Origin: Thozetella sp. PMI_491
Lineage: Eukaryota > Ascomycota > Sordariomycetes > Chaetosphaeriales > Chaetosphaeriaceae
Length of the DNA stretch: 42,559 nucleotides
Direction: 5' to 3'
NCBI GenBank assembly: GCA_021432635.1
Contig: MU270036.1
Span: 842,248-884,806, forward strand
Shown here piece after piece: positions 1-12,231 of the stretch. A program made the position numbers and the translations under genes. The notes under the pieces were generated by a model, which worked only from the letters and a program-made list of their open reading frames with translations, searched no databases and was not told the origin of the DNA. Each line of letters begins with the position of its first letter. The stretch's first letter is position 1.

Positions 1-429
1 TATATTAAAAGTGCTTTTTATAGCTCCTGAAGTAGCTGGTATAGCTAAATATCGTCTAGCTAATATAACTAGTATAGGAAACCAGTAGCTATTAGCTTTC
101 CACCATATAAATACCTTTAACTAAAGAGAAGACTATATATAAAAACTAAAACTATATATATAAAGTATTTTAATAGTTTTAAAATATAAAAGCTTAGGTT
201 AGGCTTTTTAAGAGTTAAATACTATCTTTTAAATTCTTTTAAACCCTAATTAAACTAATAAGATTAAAGAAGTTTTTAATAATTAAGACTTTATAGACTT
301 TATATAAAGTAGCTTTAGTAAAAATATAGAAAAGAAAAATAGAGTTTATTAATTCTATAAGAAAATCTATATCTTTAATACCCTATAATAAAACCTAGTA
401 AAAGAAATATATAAAATCCTTTTTTATAG

Positions 430-1660
430 ATATTAAAGAGTTATTAAAACTTTAAAATAACTATATTATACTTATAACTTCCCTAGAGCTAAAAGAATTA
501 TAAAAGAAATAATTAAAGAATATAATAAATATAATAAAAGTAAGGCAAATTAATATAAGATTTATAAAGAATTATAACCTTTTTTAATCCTTAAAAAGTT
601 ATAAAGCTTAATCTCTTTAGACTTTATTATAAAATTATTACTTTTAAAGAAACCTTTAACTAAAGTATTTTTTAATAATATCCTAGTAATTACTAATAGA
701 CTTATTAAGTATTGTTATTTTATCTTATATAAAGAAGCTAGCAATATTAAAGAACTAGCTTATATATTTATAAAAAATATTATTATAAACTATAAACTAT
801 TAGACAAGCTAGTTAATAATAGGGATAAATTATTTATTTTAAACTTTTAAAAAGCTTTTATAGTTTAACTTAAAACTAAATATTAACTATTAATAACTTA
901 CTACCCTTAGTTTAATAAATAAATAAAAAGACTTAACTAGACTATAAAATAATATTTATATTATTATATTAACTATAAATAAAATAATTAGGTATAACTA
1001 TTATTAATTATCTAATTTACCTATAATAATATTAGATAAAAATTAACTAAGATATCCCTATTCTTTACTAACTATAATTTTAAACTAAAAGTTTACTAAA
1101 CCCTCCTTAACTTAAAAGAGAATCTTAAAGTAGGATTAAAAGTTAAAGAATTAAAAACCCTATATAAACTTATAAAGAAAGAATTTAAGTTTATCTATAA
1201 TAAAATAAGTAAATATATTAATTAGAAAAGGTTAAAAAGACTAACCTTTTAAAAAAGAGATAAGGTCTACCTCTTATAAAGAAATATTAAAATAATATAA
1301 CTAAATAATAAATTAGACTTTAAAAAGTTAGGACTATTTTAAGTTGAAAAATAAACTAGTAAAGTCACCTATAAGTTAAAACTACCTATAATAATATAGA
1401 TATACCCTATTTTTTATATTTTACTACTTAAATTAATACTTAAAAATACTAGACTAGATAAATATATAAAAGTTAATAAATAATTAAAGTATAAAGTTAA
1501 GAATATTATAGACTCTTATAATACTAAGGATAGATTAAAGTATCTAATTAAATAAATAAGGTATAATACTAGTAAAAATATATAAAAACCTAATAAATAC
1601 TTAGAAAACTTATAAGAGCTTATCTAATAGTTTTACTATTAAAACCTTAATTAGCTAATA
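430..1660 (+). mobile_element. Ty3/gypsy chromovirus remnant (integrase and chromodomain)
   Basis: Translating the plus strand through its stops gives the order expected for the 3' half of a gypsy pol gene. At ~588-655 there is an integrase core start resembling SLDFIIKL, followed by a stretch like ILVITNRLIKY. At ~1320-1430 comes the integrase C-terminal region (VTYKLKLP, then IYPIFYILLL). At ~1487-1652 there is a chromodomain-like segment (KVKNIIDSYNTKDRLKYLIK, then KPNKYLENL). A chromodomain after integrase marks the chromovirus lineage, whose chromodomain is thought to guide insertion into heterochromatin. Reverse transcriptase and protease would lie upstream, outside the window. The copy is a dead pseudogene with many stops. 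Confidence 0.8.
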
Positions 1661-2361
1661 CTAAATTAAAGCCTATTACTTTTTAGTTAATTATATTAAA
1701 AACACTTAAACCTTATACTTCCCTTATAGCATACTACTTTAAAAATATCTTCTTAATAATATCTTTTTCTAAGCCTATAACCCTATAAGTAAATAATTAC
1801 TTACCCTATAAATAGACTAGTTTCTTTTACTTATATAAATAGTCTAACTATATAAGTACCTTAAAAAGAAATTTCTATACTACTAGTGCCTTAATATATT
1901 AAAGATAGATTGTCTTACCTACCTCCTCTTCCTTATACTCTAGCTTAGACTACTCTAATAAGTTCTAAGCTACTATACTAAGTAAGTTAATAAACCTAAC
2001 CCTATAAACTATAAAAATACTTATAAGTATTTACTATTAATAAATTATTATATAATTTCCTAGACTTAATATAATAATAATATTTTCCTAAACAACTAAT
2101 TACTTTATACTTTAAACCCTTTTTAAAATAATAAAAGTATAATATATTAGATTTAACCCTATTTTAATCAATAAATTTAATAAAAAGGTAGTATTTCTAA
2201 GTTTTATTAGAGATTATTTTTTATTTCTTTATATAACTAGATATTTTATTAGTATATAATAATATAAAAAGAAAGAAAACTTAACGATATACTAATAGAT
2301 AAATATAAGTATAGGCCTATTTATAAGTTACTAAGGATATTAATATAAAAGGGAGAGCTTA
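1661..2361. other. AT-rich stretch without identifiable content
   Basis: This lies between the chromovirus remnant and the first duplicated repeat. It is slightly richer in C than its surroundings (for example ~1915-1960) but I recognise no coding motif, terminal repeat or RNA gene. It may hold the 3' untranslated region and LTR of the gypsy element. Confidence 0.5.
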
Positions 2362-4712
2362 TATTATAATTAAGGTATTAGCTACCTTCCTATAACTACT
2401 AATATAACCTAGTACTTAGCTATAAGTAGTTATAATAGGTAAAACCTTTAGTAAATGCCTTAGGTATTTATATAGATGTCCTGCTAATTAGAAAGGATTA
2501 CTATAGAACACCTAGCCCTTAGTAAGCCTAAAGCTCTTGGCTTACCTAGGAGTTTTAAGACGTTAGTAATCTAAGGTAAGCCTTAAAAAATAACCTAGTA
2601 TATAAGACTATAGTCTCTACCTAGATAGATTAGTTAGCTTTTACTCTTTAATAATTAATCTATACTTAGTTTATAAGCTTAACGCTTACATTATTAGATC
2701 TTACCTTACGTTGATTAATGCTCTACTTGTCTCTACCCTCCCTATCTTAGGAAAGAATCCCCTATGTATTGAGAATACTGACCTTAGGATCTTAGTGTTA
2801 TAACACCCTTAGGGATTCTCTGTGAAATCACTAGTATTTCTATAGTAGATTTACCTAAGGAGTTCCTAGGGAATTCTAGATATATTCTCTAGGGGAATAT
2901 ATTATAAATTCTTAGGGGATTCTTAGTAAATTCTTTAATAAAATATATAATAAATTCCTAGGGAATTCTTAGTAAATACTTCTAGTAGAAAAGATTATCC
3001 TAAAAATAGATTATATATAATATATATATATATATATAAACCTTAGATAATAATTAATAAGGTATTAATTTACTTAGATAAGACTTTTAATATTTTATAC
3101 TTCTTTTTTAGTTATATTTTAATAAGGTATAATAATTAATAGTATAAAATAACTTAATAAATAGGTTTAATAATTCCCTTTAAAAGCCTTATTATTTATT
3201 ATTAACTAGTAAAAAACTATTTTATTTATTAGTAAAAAACTAGTAAAAGATTATTAAATTATTAGACTAATTTATTAAACCTTACCTAATAATATTTATA
3301 CTATTAGATATTATTAAAGCCTTAAAGAAGAAGATAAAAGCTAATAATAAATAAGTATATTATTTTTTAAGTTTAATAAGCTATTTAATAGTAGATAAAT
3401 ATTTAAAACTTATTTATTAAAGAAGAATAGATTAAAGTTAACTAATATTAAAAGCCTTTAATACCTTTAAATAGTCTTTTATTAAGAACTTATTAAGCCT
3501 AACCCTTAACTATAAGATTAATCTTCTTATTATTTTAATCTAATAAGTTAAAAATCTTAGATATATTTAAACTATTTTAAAATATTAGATTAAAGTATTT
3601 AAAGTATAAGAAGAAACTTTTACTTAAGTATTAACCTAATAACTATCTTATAAAATATAGATAAATAATTAGTTAAGAGATCTTTTTAATAACTTAAATA
3701 GGTTTAATATCTTAAGTTAAAGGCTTTTAAAAAAGACTTTATAAATTAAGGTCTTATTAATATATTAGCTTTATAAAGTATTAGGTTTAATACTTAATAA
3801 GTTTTAATATCTAGCTTAAAATTAGCTTAAAAAGCCCTATTTAGTCTTTTAACTAGCTAATATAATCCTATAATAATAATTATAATTAGTTTAAGTAAGG
3901 ATAATAATATTAATATTAGCTAAATAAATTATAAAGTAAGATAAGACTTTATCTTATTATAAATACTTTTATATAATTCTTTATTAAAGTATTATTACTT
4001 AGAAAAGGAGGAAATATATATAGTAAAAGTATTTAATAATATAAGGTAACTAATATAATTAAAGATTAAAATAAATCTAAAAGACTTATAGTTTAACCTT
4101 TTATTATCTGACTTAGATAGCTTAAGTAATTTAGACTAATTAGACTAAAAACTTTAAAACTTATAATATTAAAGTAAATATAACTAATAAGAAAAATTAT
4201 TTATATATTATATATATAATAGTTTATACTTAAGTAATAAAAATAATAAGTTATAAATAGTATTTAAGCTAAAATAAATTAAGTATTTTAACCCTTTAAT
4301 ATAATTTAAAAAAGGAGATAATAAAAAGATTAATAAAATTAAAATTATCTATTTTAATATATATATATATATATTTCTTAATTTAATTAAAGCTTATATA
4401 ATAATTAAGCCTAATAGATTAGCTTTTCTTATTTATTTATTATACTTTTACTTTATAAAAGAGATATAGTCTTAATTTATAAGTAAGGTATTAGTAAGGA
4501 TTAAAACTAATATATAATATTATTTAAAACTAATAAAATCTTATAAAGTATAAAGAAAACTATTAAAATAATAATAAAAGATCCCTTAATAGATAGTTAA
4601 AGTATATCTTTATTATATATATTATATTATAGATATAACTTTTAATAATATTAATATTAGCTATTTTACTAACTAGCTATTTTACTAACTAGGTTTTTTA
4701 TTATATATAATA
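2362..4712 (+). repeat. Copy 1 of a degenerate LTR-element-like repeat
   Basis: This stretch aligns by eye along its length with 5067-7199 in the same orientation. A segment at 2821-2990 is nearly identical to 5532-5700, while the rest differs mostly by C/T and G/A changes, as RIP would produce. Its first bases (TATTATAATT) are a mutated form of the TGTTATAACT that begins copy 2. Near 4620-4680 it contains the intact sequence that in copy 2 is split by the LINE. After ~4690 it passes into AT microsatellite and no longer matches copy 2. No coding motif was recognised, so the superfamily is uncertain. Confidence 0.75.
3010..3046. repeat. AT microsatellite
   Basis: A run of alternating TA with minor interruptions, inside copy 1 of the duplicated repeat. 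It is absent or much shorter at the matching place in copy 2 (~5730-5740), so it probably expanded after duplication. Confidence 0.7.
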
Positions 4713-5066
4713 TATATAATATATATAATATATAATATATATAATATATAATAATAAAAGTATAATAAATATAATAATAGTAATAATATAAATATAATAA
4801 TAATATAGTAAAGATAATTATAATATAAGTATAATATTTAATAATAATAATATAATATATATAGGGTTATAATTTAATATTATAGTATTTTAACACTAGT
4901 ATTAATATTATAATATATTATAATACTAGTATAAGATTATATTATACTAGATTAATATTAATATAAAACTATATTATACTAGTATAAGGCTAGTATATAT
5001 TATACTAATATTAAGCTAGTATTAGTATAATATAATATTATACTAGAGTATATTAAAATATTAGTC
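4690..5066. repeat. AT microsatellite and palindrome-rich linker
   Basis: The first part (~4690-4760) is a run of ATATATAAT-type units. The later part (~4860-5060) repeats short self-complementary words such as TACTAGTA and TAATATTA. No coding content is visible. It separates the two direct copies of the LTR-like repeat. Confidence 0.6.
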
Positions 5067-5451
5067 TGTTATAACTAAGGTATTAACTACCTTTTTATAA
5101 CTATTAATATAGCTTAATACTTAGCTATAAGTAGTTATAATAAGTAAAACCTTTAATAAATACTTTAGGTATCTATATAGATGTCTTACTAATTAAAAAG
5201 GATTACTATAAAGTACCTAGCTCTTAATAAGCCTAGAGCTCCTAGCTTACTTAGAAGCTTTAAGACTTTAACGATTTAAAGTAAGCTATAAAGAATAACT
5301 TAGTATATAAGACTATAGTCTTTATTTAGATAGATTAGTTAGCTTTTACTCTTTAATAATTAATCTATTTAGTTTATAAGCTTAATACTTATATTATTAG
5401 ATCTTATCTTTAATTATTTAATACTTTACTTGTCTTTATCCTCTTATTACA
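5067..5451 (+). repeat. Candidate LTR (TG...CA) of copy 2
   Basis: The segment starts TGTTATAACT and ends TTATTACA, the TG...CA ends expected of a long terminal repeat. The matching segment of copy 1 (about 2362-2750) starts with a mutated version of the same sequence and lies in the same orientation about 2.3 kb upstream. The length of ~385 bp is ordinary for a fungal LTR. I did not find a convincing primer-binding site or polypurine tract, so the call remains tentative. Confidence 0.45.
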
Positions 5452-7184
5452 CCCTAAGGGAACTAGTAGCTATAGCTAGGCAAGACTAATCTTATAGAGA
5501 ATCTTTAGGGAATTATCCCTTAGGGATTCTCTGTGAAATCACTAGTATTTCTATAGTAGATTTACCTAAGGAGTTCCTAGGGAATTCTAGATATATTCTC
5601 TAGGGGAATATATTATAAATTCCTAGGAGATTCTTAGTAAATTCTCTAATAAAATATATAATAAATTCCTAGGGAATTCTTAGTAAATACTCTTAGTAGA
5701 AAGGATTATCCTAAGAATAGATTATAAGTAGTATATATATAGACTTTAAATAATAGTTAATAAGGTATTAATTTACTCAGATAAGACTTTTAATATTTTA
5801 TACTTCTTCTTTAGCTATGCCTTAGTAAGGCGTAATAATTAATAATATAAGGAAACTTAATAAATAGGTTTAATAATTCCTTTTAAAAGCCTTACTTTTT
5901 ATTACTAGCTAGTAAAAAACTATTCTACCTATTAGTAAGAAACTAGTAAAAGATTATTAAACTATTAGATTAATCTATTAGACCTTACTTAGTAGCTTTT
6001 ATATTATTAAATATTATTAAAGCCTTAAAGAATAAGATAATAACTAATAATAAATAAAGAACTTATTAAGCCTAACCCTTAGCTATAAGATTAGTTTTTT
6101 TACTATTTTAATTTAATAGGTTAAAAATCTTAGATATGTTTAAACTACTTTAAAATATTAGATTAAGATGTTTAAATTATAAGAGGAAACTTCTACCTAA
6201 AATATTAACCTAATAACTATCTTATAAAGTATAAACAAGTAATTAATTAAGAAATCTCCCTAATAATCTAAGTAGGTTTAATATCTTAAGTTAAGAGCTT
6301 TTAAAAGAGACTCTATAGATTAGAGTCTTATTAATATATTAGCTTTATAAAATATTAGGTCTAATACTTAATAGGTCTTAATATTTAGCCTAGAATTAAC
6401 CTAGGAGGCCTTACTTAGTCTTTTAGCTAGTTAGTATAATCTTATAGTAATAATTATAGCTAGCTTAAGTAAAGATAATAATATTAATATCAGCTAAATA
6501 AGTTATAAAGTAAGATAAGACCCTATCTTATTATAAGTACCTTTATATAATCTCTTATTAAAGTATTACTACTTAAAAAAAGAAGAAGTATATATAATAA
6601 AAGTATTTAATAATATAAGATAACTAGTATAACTAAAAACTAAGATAAACCTGAGAGACCTATAGTTTAACCCCTTATTATCTAACTTAAACAACTTAAG
6701 TAATTTAAACTAATTAGACTAAGAACCTTAAAACTTATAATATTAAAGTAAATATAATTAATAAGAGAAATTATTTATATATTAAATATATAATAACCTA
6801 TACTTAAATAATAAAAATAATAGGTTATAAGTAGTATTTAAGCTAGAATAGATTAAGTATTTTAACCCTTTAATATAATTTAAAAAAGGAGATAATAAAA
6901 AGATTAATAAAATTAAAATTATCTATTTTAATATATATATATTTTTTAACTTAGTTAAAGCCTATATAACAGCTAAGCCTAATAAATTAGCTTTCCTTAT
7001 CTACTTATTATACTTTTACTTTATAAGAGAGATATAGTTTTAGTTTATAGGTAAGGTATTAATAAGGATTAAAACTAATATATAACACTACTTAAAACTA
7101 ATAAAATCTTATAAAGTATAAAGAAAACTATTAAAATAATAATAAAAGATTCTTTAATAGATAGTTAAAGTATATCTTTATTAT

Positions 7185-7199
7185 ATATATTATATTATA
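7185..7199. repeat. Left target-site duplication of the LINE
   Basis: The 15 bases ATATATTATATTATA end exactly where non-matching sequence begins. The same 15 bases occur at 12217-12231 immediately before copy 2 resumes. The uninterrupted copy 1 has the sequence once (~4615-4631). The motif is of low complexity, so the exact edge may be off by a few bases. Confidence 0.75.
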
Positions 7200-10100
7200 A
7201 AAACTATTTAAAAGAACTTTCTCTGAAGAACCACCTCCGACAGCAACAGTAAGGCCTAAAACACAAAACAAGGACAGCACTGAAATCAGCGCAATCGATA
7301 TACTCGGGAAACACCCTTGTATCGCCTGTGAGATGCTGGCGCGAGGATGAGTGTCCCGATGGCGATTAACAAGGGTGCTAGGGGACTTGACTAGAGCTGC
7401 TACTACCTACATGTAAATGAGGGAGTATATATACTATAGATACAGTATATAGATAAAAAACCTATTAAAGCTTAGGAGGAGGATAAAATAACTAAACTGA
7501 TAAAGACTATTAGGAGCTAGATTATCCCAGGAGGAGAGGAAGAGGTTTTAGGGGCTCTTTACCACTTTCTTAATGTGTTTTTGCCGATGCGTCGAGGTGG
7601 GTCTATTGTTATAATGGACTAAAACAAGCTAAGAAAGACAATTATAAAGGCAGTTAAGGAAGTACTACCCCTAGTAGGAGGATAATAACCGCCCTATTAG
7701 TGGGCTAATATAGTAGGGGCAAGTAACAAGGGGACTACTAGAGTATATAAGGTAGTTCTAGCGCGACATATATATAAATTAGTGATATAGACCTAAGGCA
7801 TTAAAGCTAATATAGGGAGGACCTTAGTATAGATTATAAGCATAGTTAATAGAGTAATAGGTAAACTAGAAATAGTAGTAGTAAGGAAGCTGCTAAGTAG
7901 TGACACAGTAGTTACTTTTAAAGAGGTAGTATAGGGCTTTACCAGTGAATTAGAGTGGGTTTACAAGGCCTTTAGAGTAGAGTTAAGGGTATATTACTAT
8001 GAGTATATAGTACTAGTTAAAGGGGTAGACGTGGCAGAGCTAAGGAGTACCTAATTAAAGGGCTTTTACTAGAAGGTTATAAGGACTAACTGGATTAATA
8101 TATCTAGGAACTAACTATGACTTTCTAGGGATATAATATATAGGTGTATAATAATAGTAATCTATATATTAAACCTTAAGGAAGTAAGGAAAGTCTGTTA
8201 GGAGGGCCTGATTTAGCAAGTATAGATTTATAACTATAAGCTATATTTAGATACCCTTAACCTAACCTAATGTTATAAGTACTAGAGGTATAGCTATATC
8301 TAGAGAAACTATAAGAACTAGGTAAGATATATAAAATATAGCTGAATCACTTATAAAGGGGGGGAGAGTAACTGCTTAGTTATTAGAGAGGTAGAATAGT
8401 ATAGGTGTATCAACTATAAAAGAGCCTATAACGCCTAGTCTAAGGTATGCCCTATAACATAGTAATAAAGGGATAAGCAGAAGGAGGCTTACCTATATAA
8501 ACCCTAATAGTTCACACCTCTCTTAGGGGTGAATCACTAGGTAGATATAGATAGGTTTATTATCGTCCCCTTTAGGAAGTAACTCTTTTAAGGCAAGCTA
8601 AGGAGGTAGACCCCTACCCTAACTCTAAAAAGTAGAGGTAAACCTAGCTTTATAAGTATTAAACTACTAGGTAATATATTAATTATTAAGCTCTTTTTAA
8701 GCTAGGATAGCTATTTACCTCCTTAATAATAAGGATAGTTTATTAAAATATAATAGGCAATAAGCCTCTTATAAAGATAGTACTAATAAATTACAAGGGG
8801 TTTAAGATAGTCGTGATATAAAAGCTCTAGATCAACTTATATATAAAGGGAATCTATGCCCCTAAATAAAAGCCTTATATTAGAATCTATAAGAGGGGCT
8901 GGGCAGCTATATATATATATAAGAAGCTAATAATACTATAGGATATAAAGGCAGGTATAAATTGTTATAGGGTTACCCTTAACCCTAAAGACTAGCTAAC
9001 GATAATAATCTAGTCTATATACTCCTTAATCTACTAGAGAGTAAGCTAGGTATTATTAATCTAGAAGCTACTTACCTGTAAATCTCTAGGGAATCACTTC
9101 TTTATTAAGGACTTTAATATATACTACTTAGTCTAGGACTTTTATAACTATATATTAATATTAATAAGCTATTTATAAGTATTAGCTTACTAATAGAATC
9201 TCTAACTAATAACCCCTTAGGGAGTAACTATAAGGTCTAAAAGGGGAGACTAAGACTTAATAATCAACCTAGTATAACACACTTTAAAACTTAATATATA
9301 ATACTAGAGGGGGCTAGACTAGGCTGGTTTAAACTATATTCCTTAGCGGATTAATATAGTTATAACTAGGGAAAGCAGGGAAAGATAAGGGCCTAAAGGC
9401 CAGGCCTAGTTAAAGATAGACTAAGACCTAGTAAAGGTAGAGGCTTATAGACTTAAGCTAGGGTATATAAATACCCTAGACTAGCTTAATATTATAATAA
9501 ACTACCTGATCTAATTACTTATAGAGATTGTATATAAATTAACTCCCCTGTGAAAAGGGGGTAGAATATAAAGCTATCCCTAATAGACTATTAGTATAGA
9601 CTAGTTAGTTATAAAGGTAAAAAGGGTAAAGAGGCACTATTAAAATAAGCTATTAAACCTAATATAGGGCTAGCTTTAAAAAGCTATCTAATGGTAAAAG
9701 GTAGTTATTATAGAGGCAAAGAGATAATACTAACGTATAATAATAGTAATAGCTTAGGCAGATCTAAGGGTATTCTAGAGGATTACTAAGTAGGCTAAAC
9801 TATTAGTAATATAAGGTAATATATAGGAAATAATACTAAAACTTTAATAAAAAGCTAATAAACCATTAGTAAACACCTATAGGGAGAAGAAAGAGGTCTT
9901 AGTAGCTTAGTTCTTTCTAGATAATTAGACAAGGCTTCCTCTAGATATAACCCCTAATAAGCCTCTTTTAATTATACCTTAAATAGTAACTACTAATAAG
10001 GTAATAACTATCCTAGCTTATAATAAACTATAAAAAGCTCTAAGAATTAATAATAAACTACTAGTTAGCTTTTTATAAGTATATAGTAAGCTACTAGTAA

Positions 10101-12216
10101 AAGAACTAGCTAGGCTAGCTTTTATAAGCCTTTAACTAAGATATTACCTTAAATACTTTTAAAAAGTAAGGGTAGTAGTTATATTAAAGCTAGGTAAAAC
10201 AGCTAAGCAGCTAATAATAGTAGGAGGCTAGTAGCTAATCTCTCTTTTAAGTATAATAAGTAAGGTAGTTAAGACAGTAGTTGCCTAGTAAATTATAAGG
10301 GTAGTAAAAGAGTATTACCTACTACCTAAGGGCTAGATAGGGAATAGACCTAGCTACTTAATAAAGACAGCCGTAGTACTAATAGTTGATATAGCTTTTA
10401 CTACCTAAAAAAAGGGAGCCTTAGCCACTCTCCTCTAGCTAGATATTTAAAAGGTATTCGATATAATTAGCTACGCCTAGCTACTGGTTATACTAAGACA
10501 GTATAGCTATCTAAAATAGGTATTAGACTAGATAGGCAGCTTTCTAACCGGGTAAATAGCTTGCCTTATTTTTAATAGGGAAATAGCGGCTAAATAATAG
10601 GTTAATATAAGAGTATTATAAGGCTTTCTTTTATTACTAATACTATTTATACTATTTATTACTACCTTATACTAAGACCTAGAGGCATACCTTAATATCT
10701 TAGTAGTAGGGTTTATAAACGATACTAACCTAATAGTGTTTAGCTAGGATAGATATAATATATATGCCTAGTTTTAAGCAGTATAGCAAGTATATACTAA
10801 CTAGGTAGTAGCGAGAGAGATATAATTTACCCCTAAGAAAAGCAAGATTCTATATTTTATAAGGAGTTATAAACCCTATTTAAATAAGATATAATTAGGA
10901 ACTACCTAGGTCAAGCTAAAAGAGTCTGCCCGGTTCTTAGGGGTCTAGCTAGACAGGAAGCTATGCTAGAAAAGGTATATCTATAAATAAGTTAACTATA
11001 TTAAAAGGCTATAGCTTGTTATGGATTAAATAATAGGTGCGACGTAGGGAAGTATAATAAAACACTGCTAGGAAATCTATACTAAGGTAGTATGAGTAGC
11101 TATAACTTATAATATAGTGTTATAGTATACCCTAGGAGATAGAGGCAAGAAGGGCCTGATTTATGCCCTTTAGATAACCTAGAATACTTTCCTCTAATAA
11201 ACCTTAAGCACTTATTAAGTAATCCCCTAGTAAAACCTTAAGATAGAGGTAGATATTCCCTTTATTAACCTATATAGCTATAAATAGCTTGTTAAAGCCT
11301 TAGGGCAGATAAAAGAGATAGATATATTAAATACTATCTATAGGACTTGCTAGACTATAGCTAACTAGATATATATAGAGGGATGATATAGACTAGTAGG
11401 AAAAACCCTGCCTACCCTAGCCTAGCAGGCTAAATAAGCAGTAAAGTGGATATAAGATAGTAGCAGACCTAAGGTAGCCCTTTAGTAGGACTAGGAAGTA
11501 GAGTAGGATAAAACCTACTAAGTAATAATTAATAATTACCTTAAGACTAACTATAAGCTAGTAGATAACTCACTGTTTTAAGGGCTTAAGTATAGAAGGT
11601 ATAAAGGGCTATAACGGCATAAAAGCTTCCTACTTATATAAGTATATACAGGTAAAATAGGCTTTTAGGCCTTTTTATACTAGAGGAAGGTATTAGGGAT
11701 TAAATCACTAATGTATAGCTATGGAAAAGGTAGAGAAATAGTCTACTATATTATTTTACACTGTAAATAAGAGTAGGGCCTCTAGGACTGCCTGTAGGCT
11801 ACTATTGCCCCCTAAGCAATACTTATACGAATAGATATTAATACTTTTCTTGATAGACTAGATATAGCAGTTATTATAGTGTATTAGCTGCTTATTATTA
11901 ACCAGTTCCTACAGTTCTAATATATAGTAGAGATAGCAGGAGATATACTAGGGGACTAGGACCAGGCCTTAGAGGCTTGAGGAGAGCCCCCCCCCCCCTC
12001 CTATAAGGGATAACCTAGTACCAGCTGGGGTTCTGACAAACTACTGAGACAAGTAAGGAACCTAGGCGAAGCCCTAGTAAAAAGCAAGGGATCCCCTATA
12101 GACAAGTTAAACATAGGTTTTATCCAGCCTTTTAAGGTATGGTTTACTATGTTGTATATTAGGTAGAGGGACCAAGCACTACTAGGGTGTAACGGTGTAT
12201 AGTAATAATAATAATA
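7200..12216 (+). mobile_element. Non-LTR retrotransposon (LINE, probably Tad1-like), RIP-damaged
   Basis: A ~5.0 kb insertion with no long terminal repeats, ending in a short AAT tail (12203-12216) and flanked by a 15-bp target duplication. In plus-strand order it shows an almost unmutated 5' leader (~7208-7400), a gag-like first ORF with Cys-rich remains (~8270-8460), an endonuclease-like segment with a DFNIYY motif (~9110-9127), reverse transcriptase (LDI.KVFDIIS at ~10438-10482 and GFINDTNLIV at 10709-10738), and a Cys/His-rich end near 11700-11790. The usual RT motif (F/Y)xDD reads FIND here, so the first aspartate is lost. Many stops are present. It is less degraded than its host repeat, so it is the younger insertion. 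Confidence 0.85.
10381..10760 (+). pseudogene. Reverse transcriptase core of the LINE (broken)
   Basis: The RT core contains the aspartate-bearing LDI.KVFDIIS block, a glycine-leucine-rich block, and the catalytic block GFINDTNLIV. The first residue of the expected DD pair is asparagine, which a single G-to-A change would cause. Several in-frame stops replace expected glutamine or tryptophan codons. The protein cannot be functional as it stands. Confidence 0.8.
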
Positions 12217-12231
12217 ATATATTATATTATA
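12217..12231. repeat. Right target-site duplication of the LINE
   Basis: Same 15 bases as 7185-7199, directly followed by the continuation of copy 2 (GATATAACTCTTAAT). It follows the AAT-type 3' tail of the LINE. Confidence 0.75.

Larger units (their letters stand above)
5067..7199 (+). repeat. Copy 2 (left part) of the LTR-element-like repeat
   Basis: Direct copy of 2362-~4660. It is interrupted at 7199 by the LINE and resumes at 12217: copy 1 reads through this point without a break (4610-4650), which fixes the insertion site. It retains the TG start of the candidate LTR and is slightly less degraded than copy 1. Confidence 0.75.

Noticed and set aside
1..60. Possible telomere or subtelomeric end at the window start
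   Set aside because: No TTAGGG/CCCTAA repeats; the first bases are ordinary degenerate transposon sequence.
12201..12216. Reading the AAT tail as an independent microsatellite
   Set aside because: Its position at the 3' end of the LINE directly before the target duplication is better explained as the element's tail.
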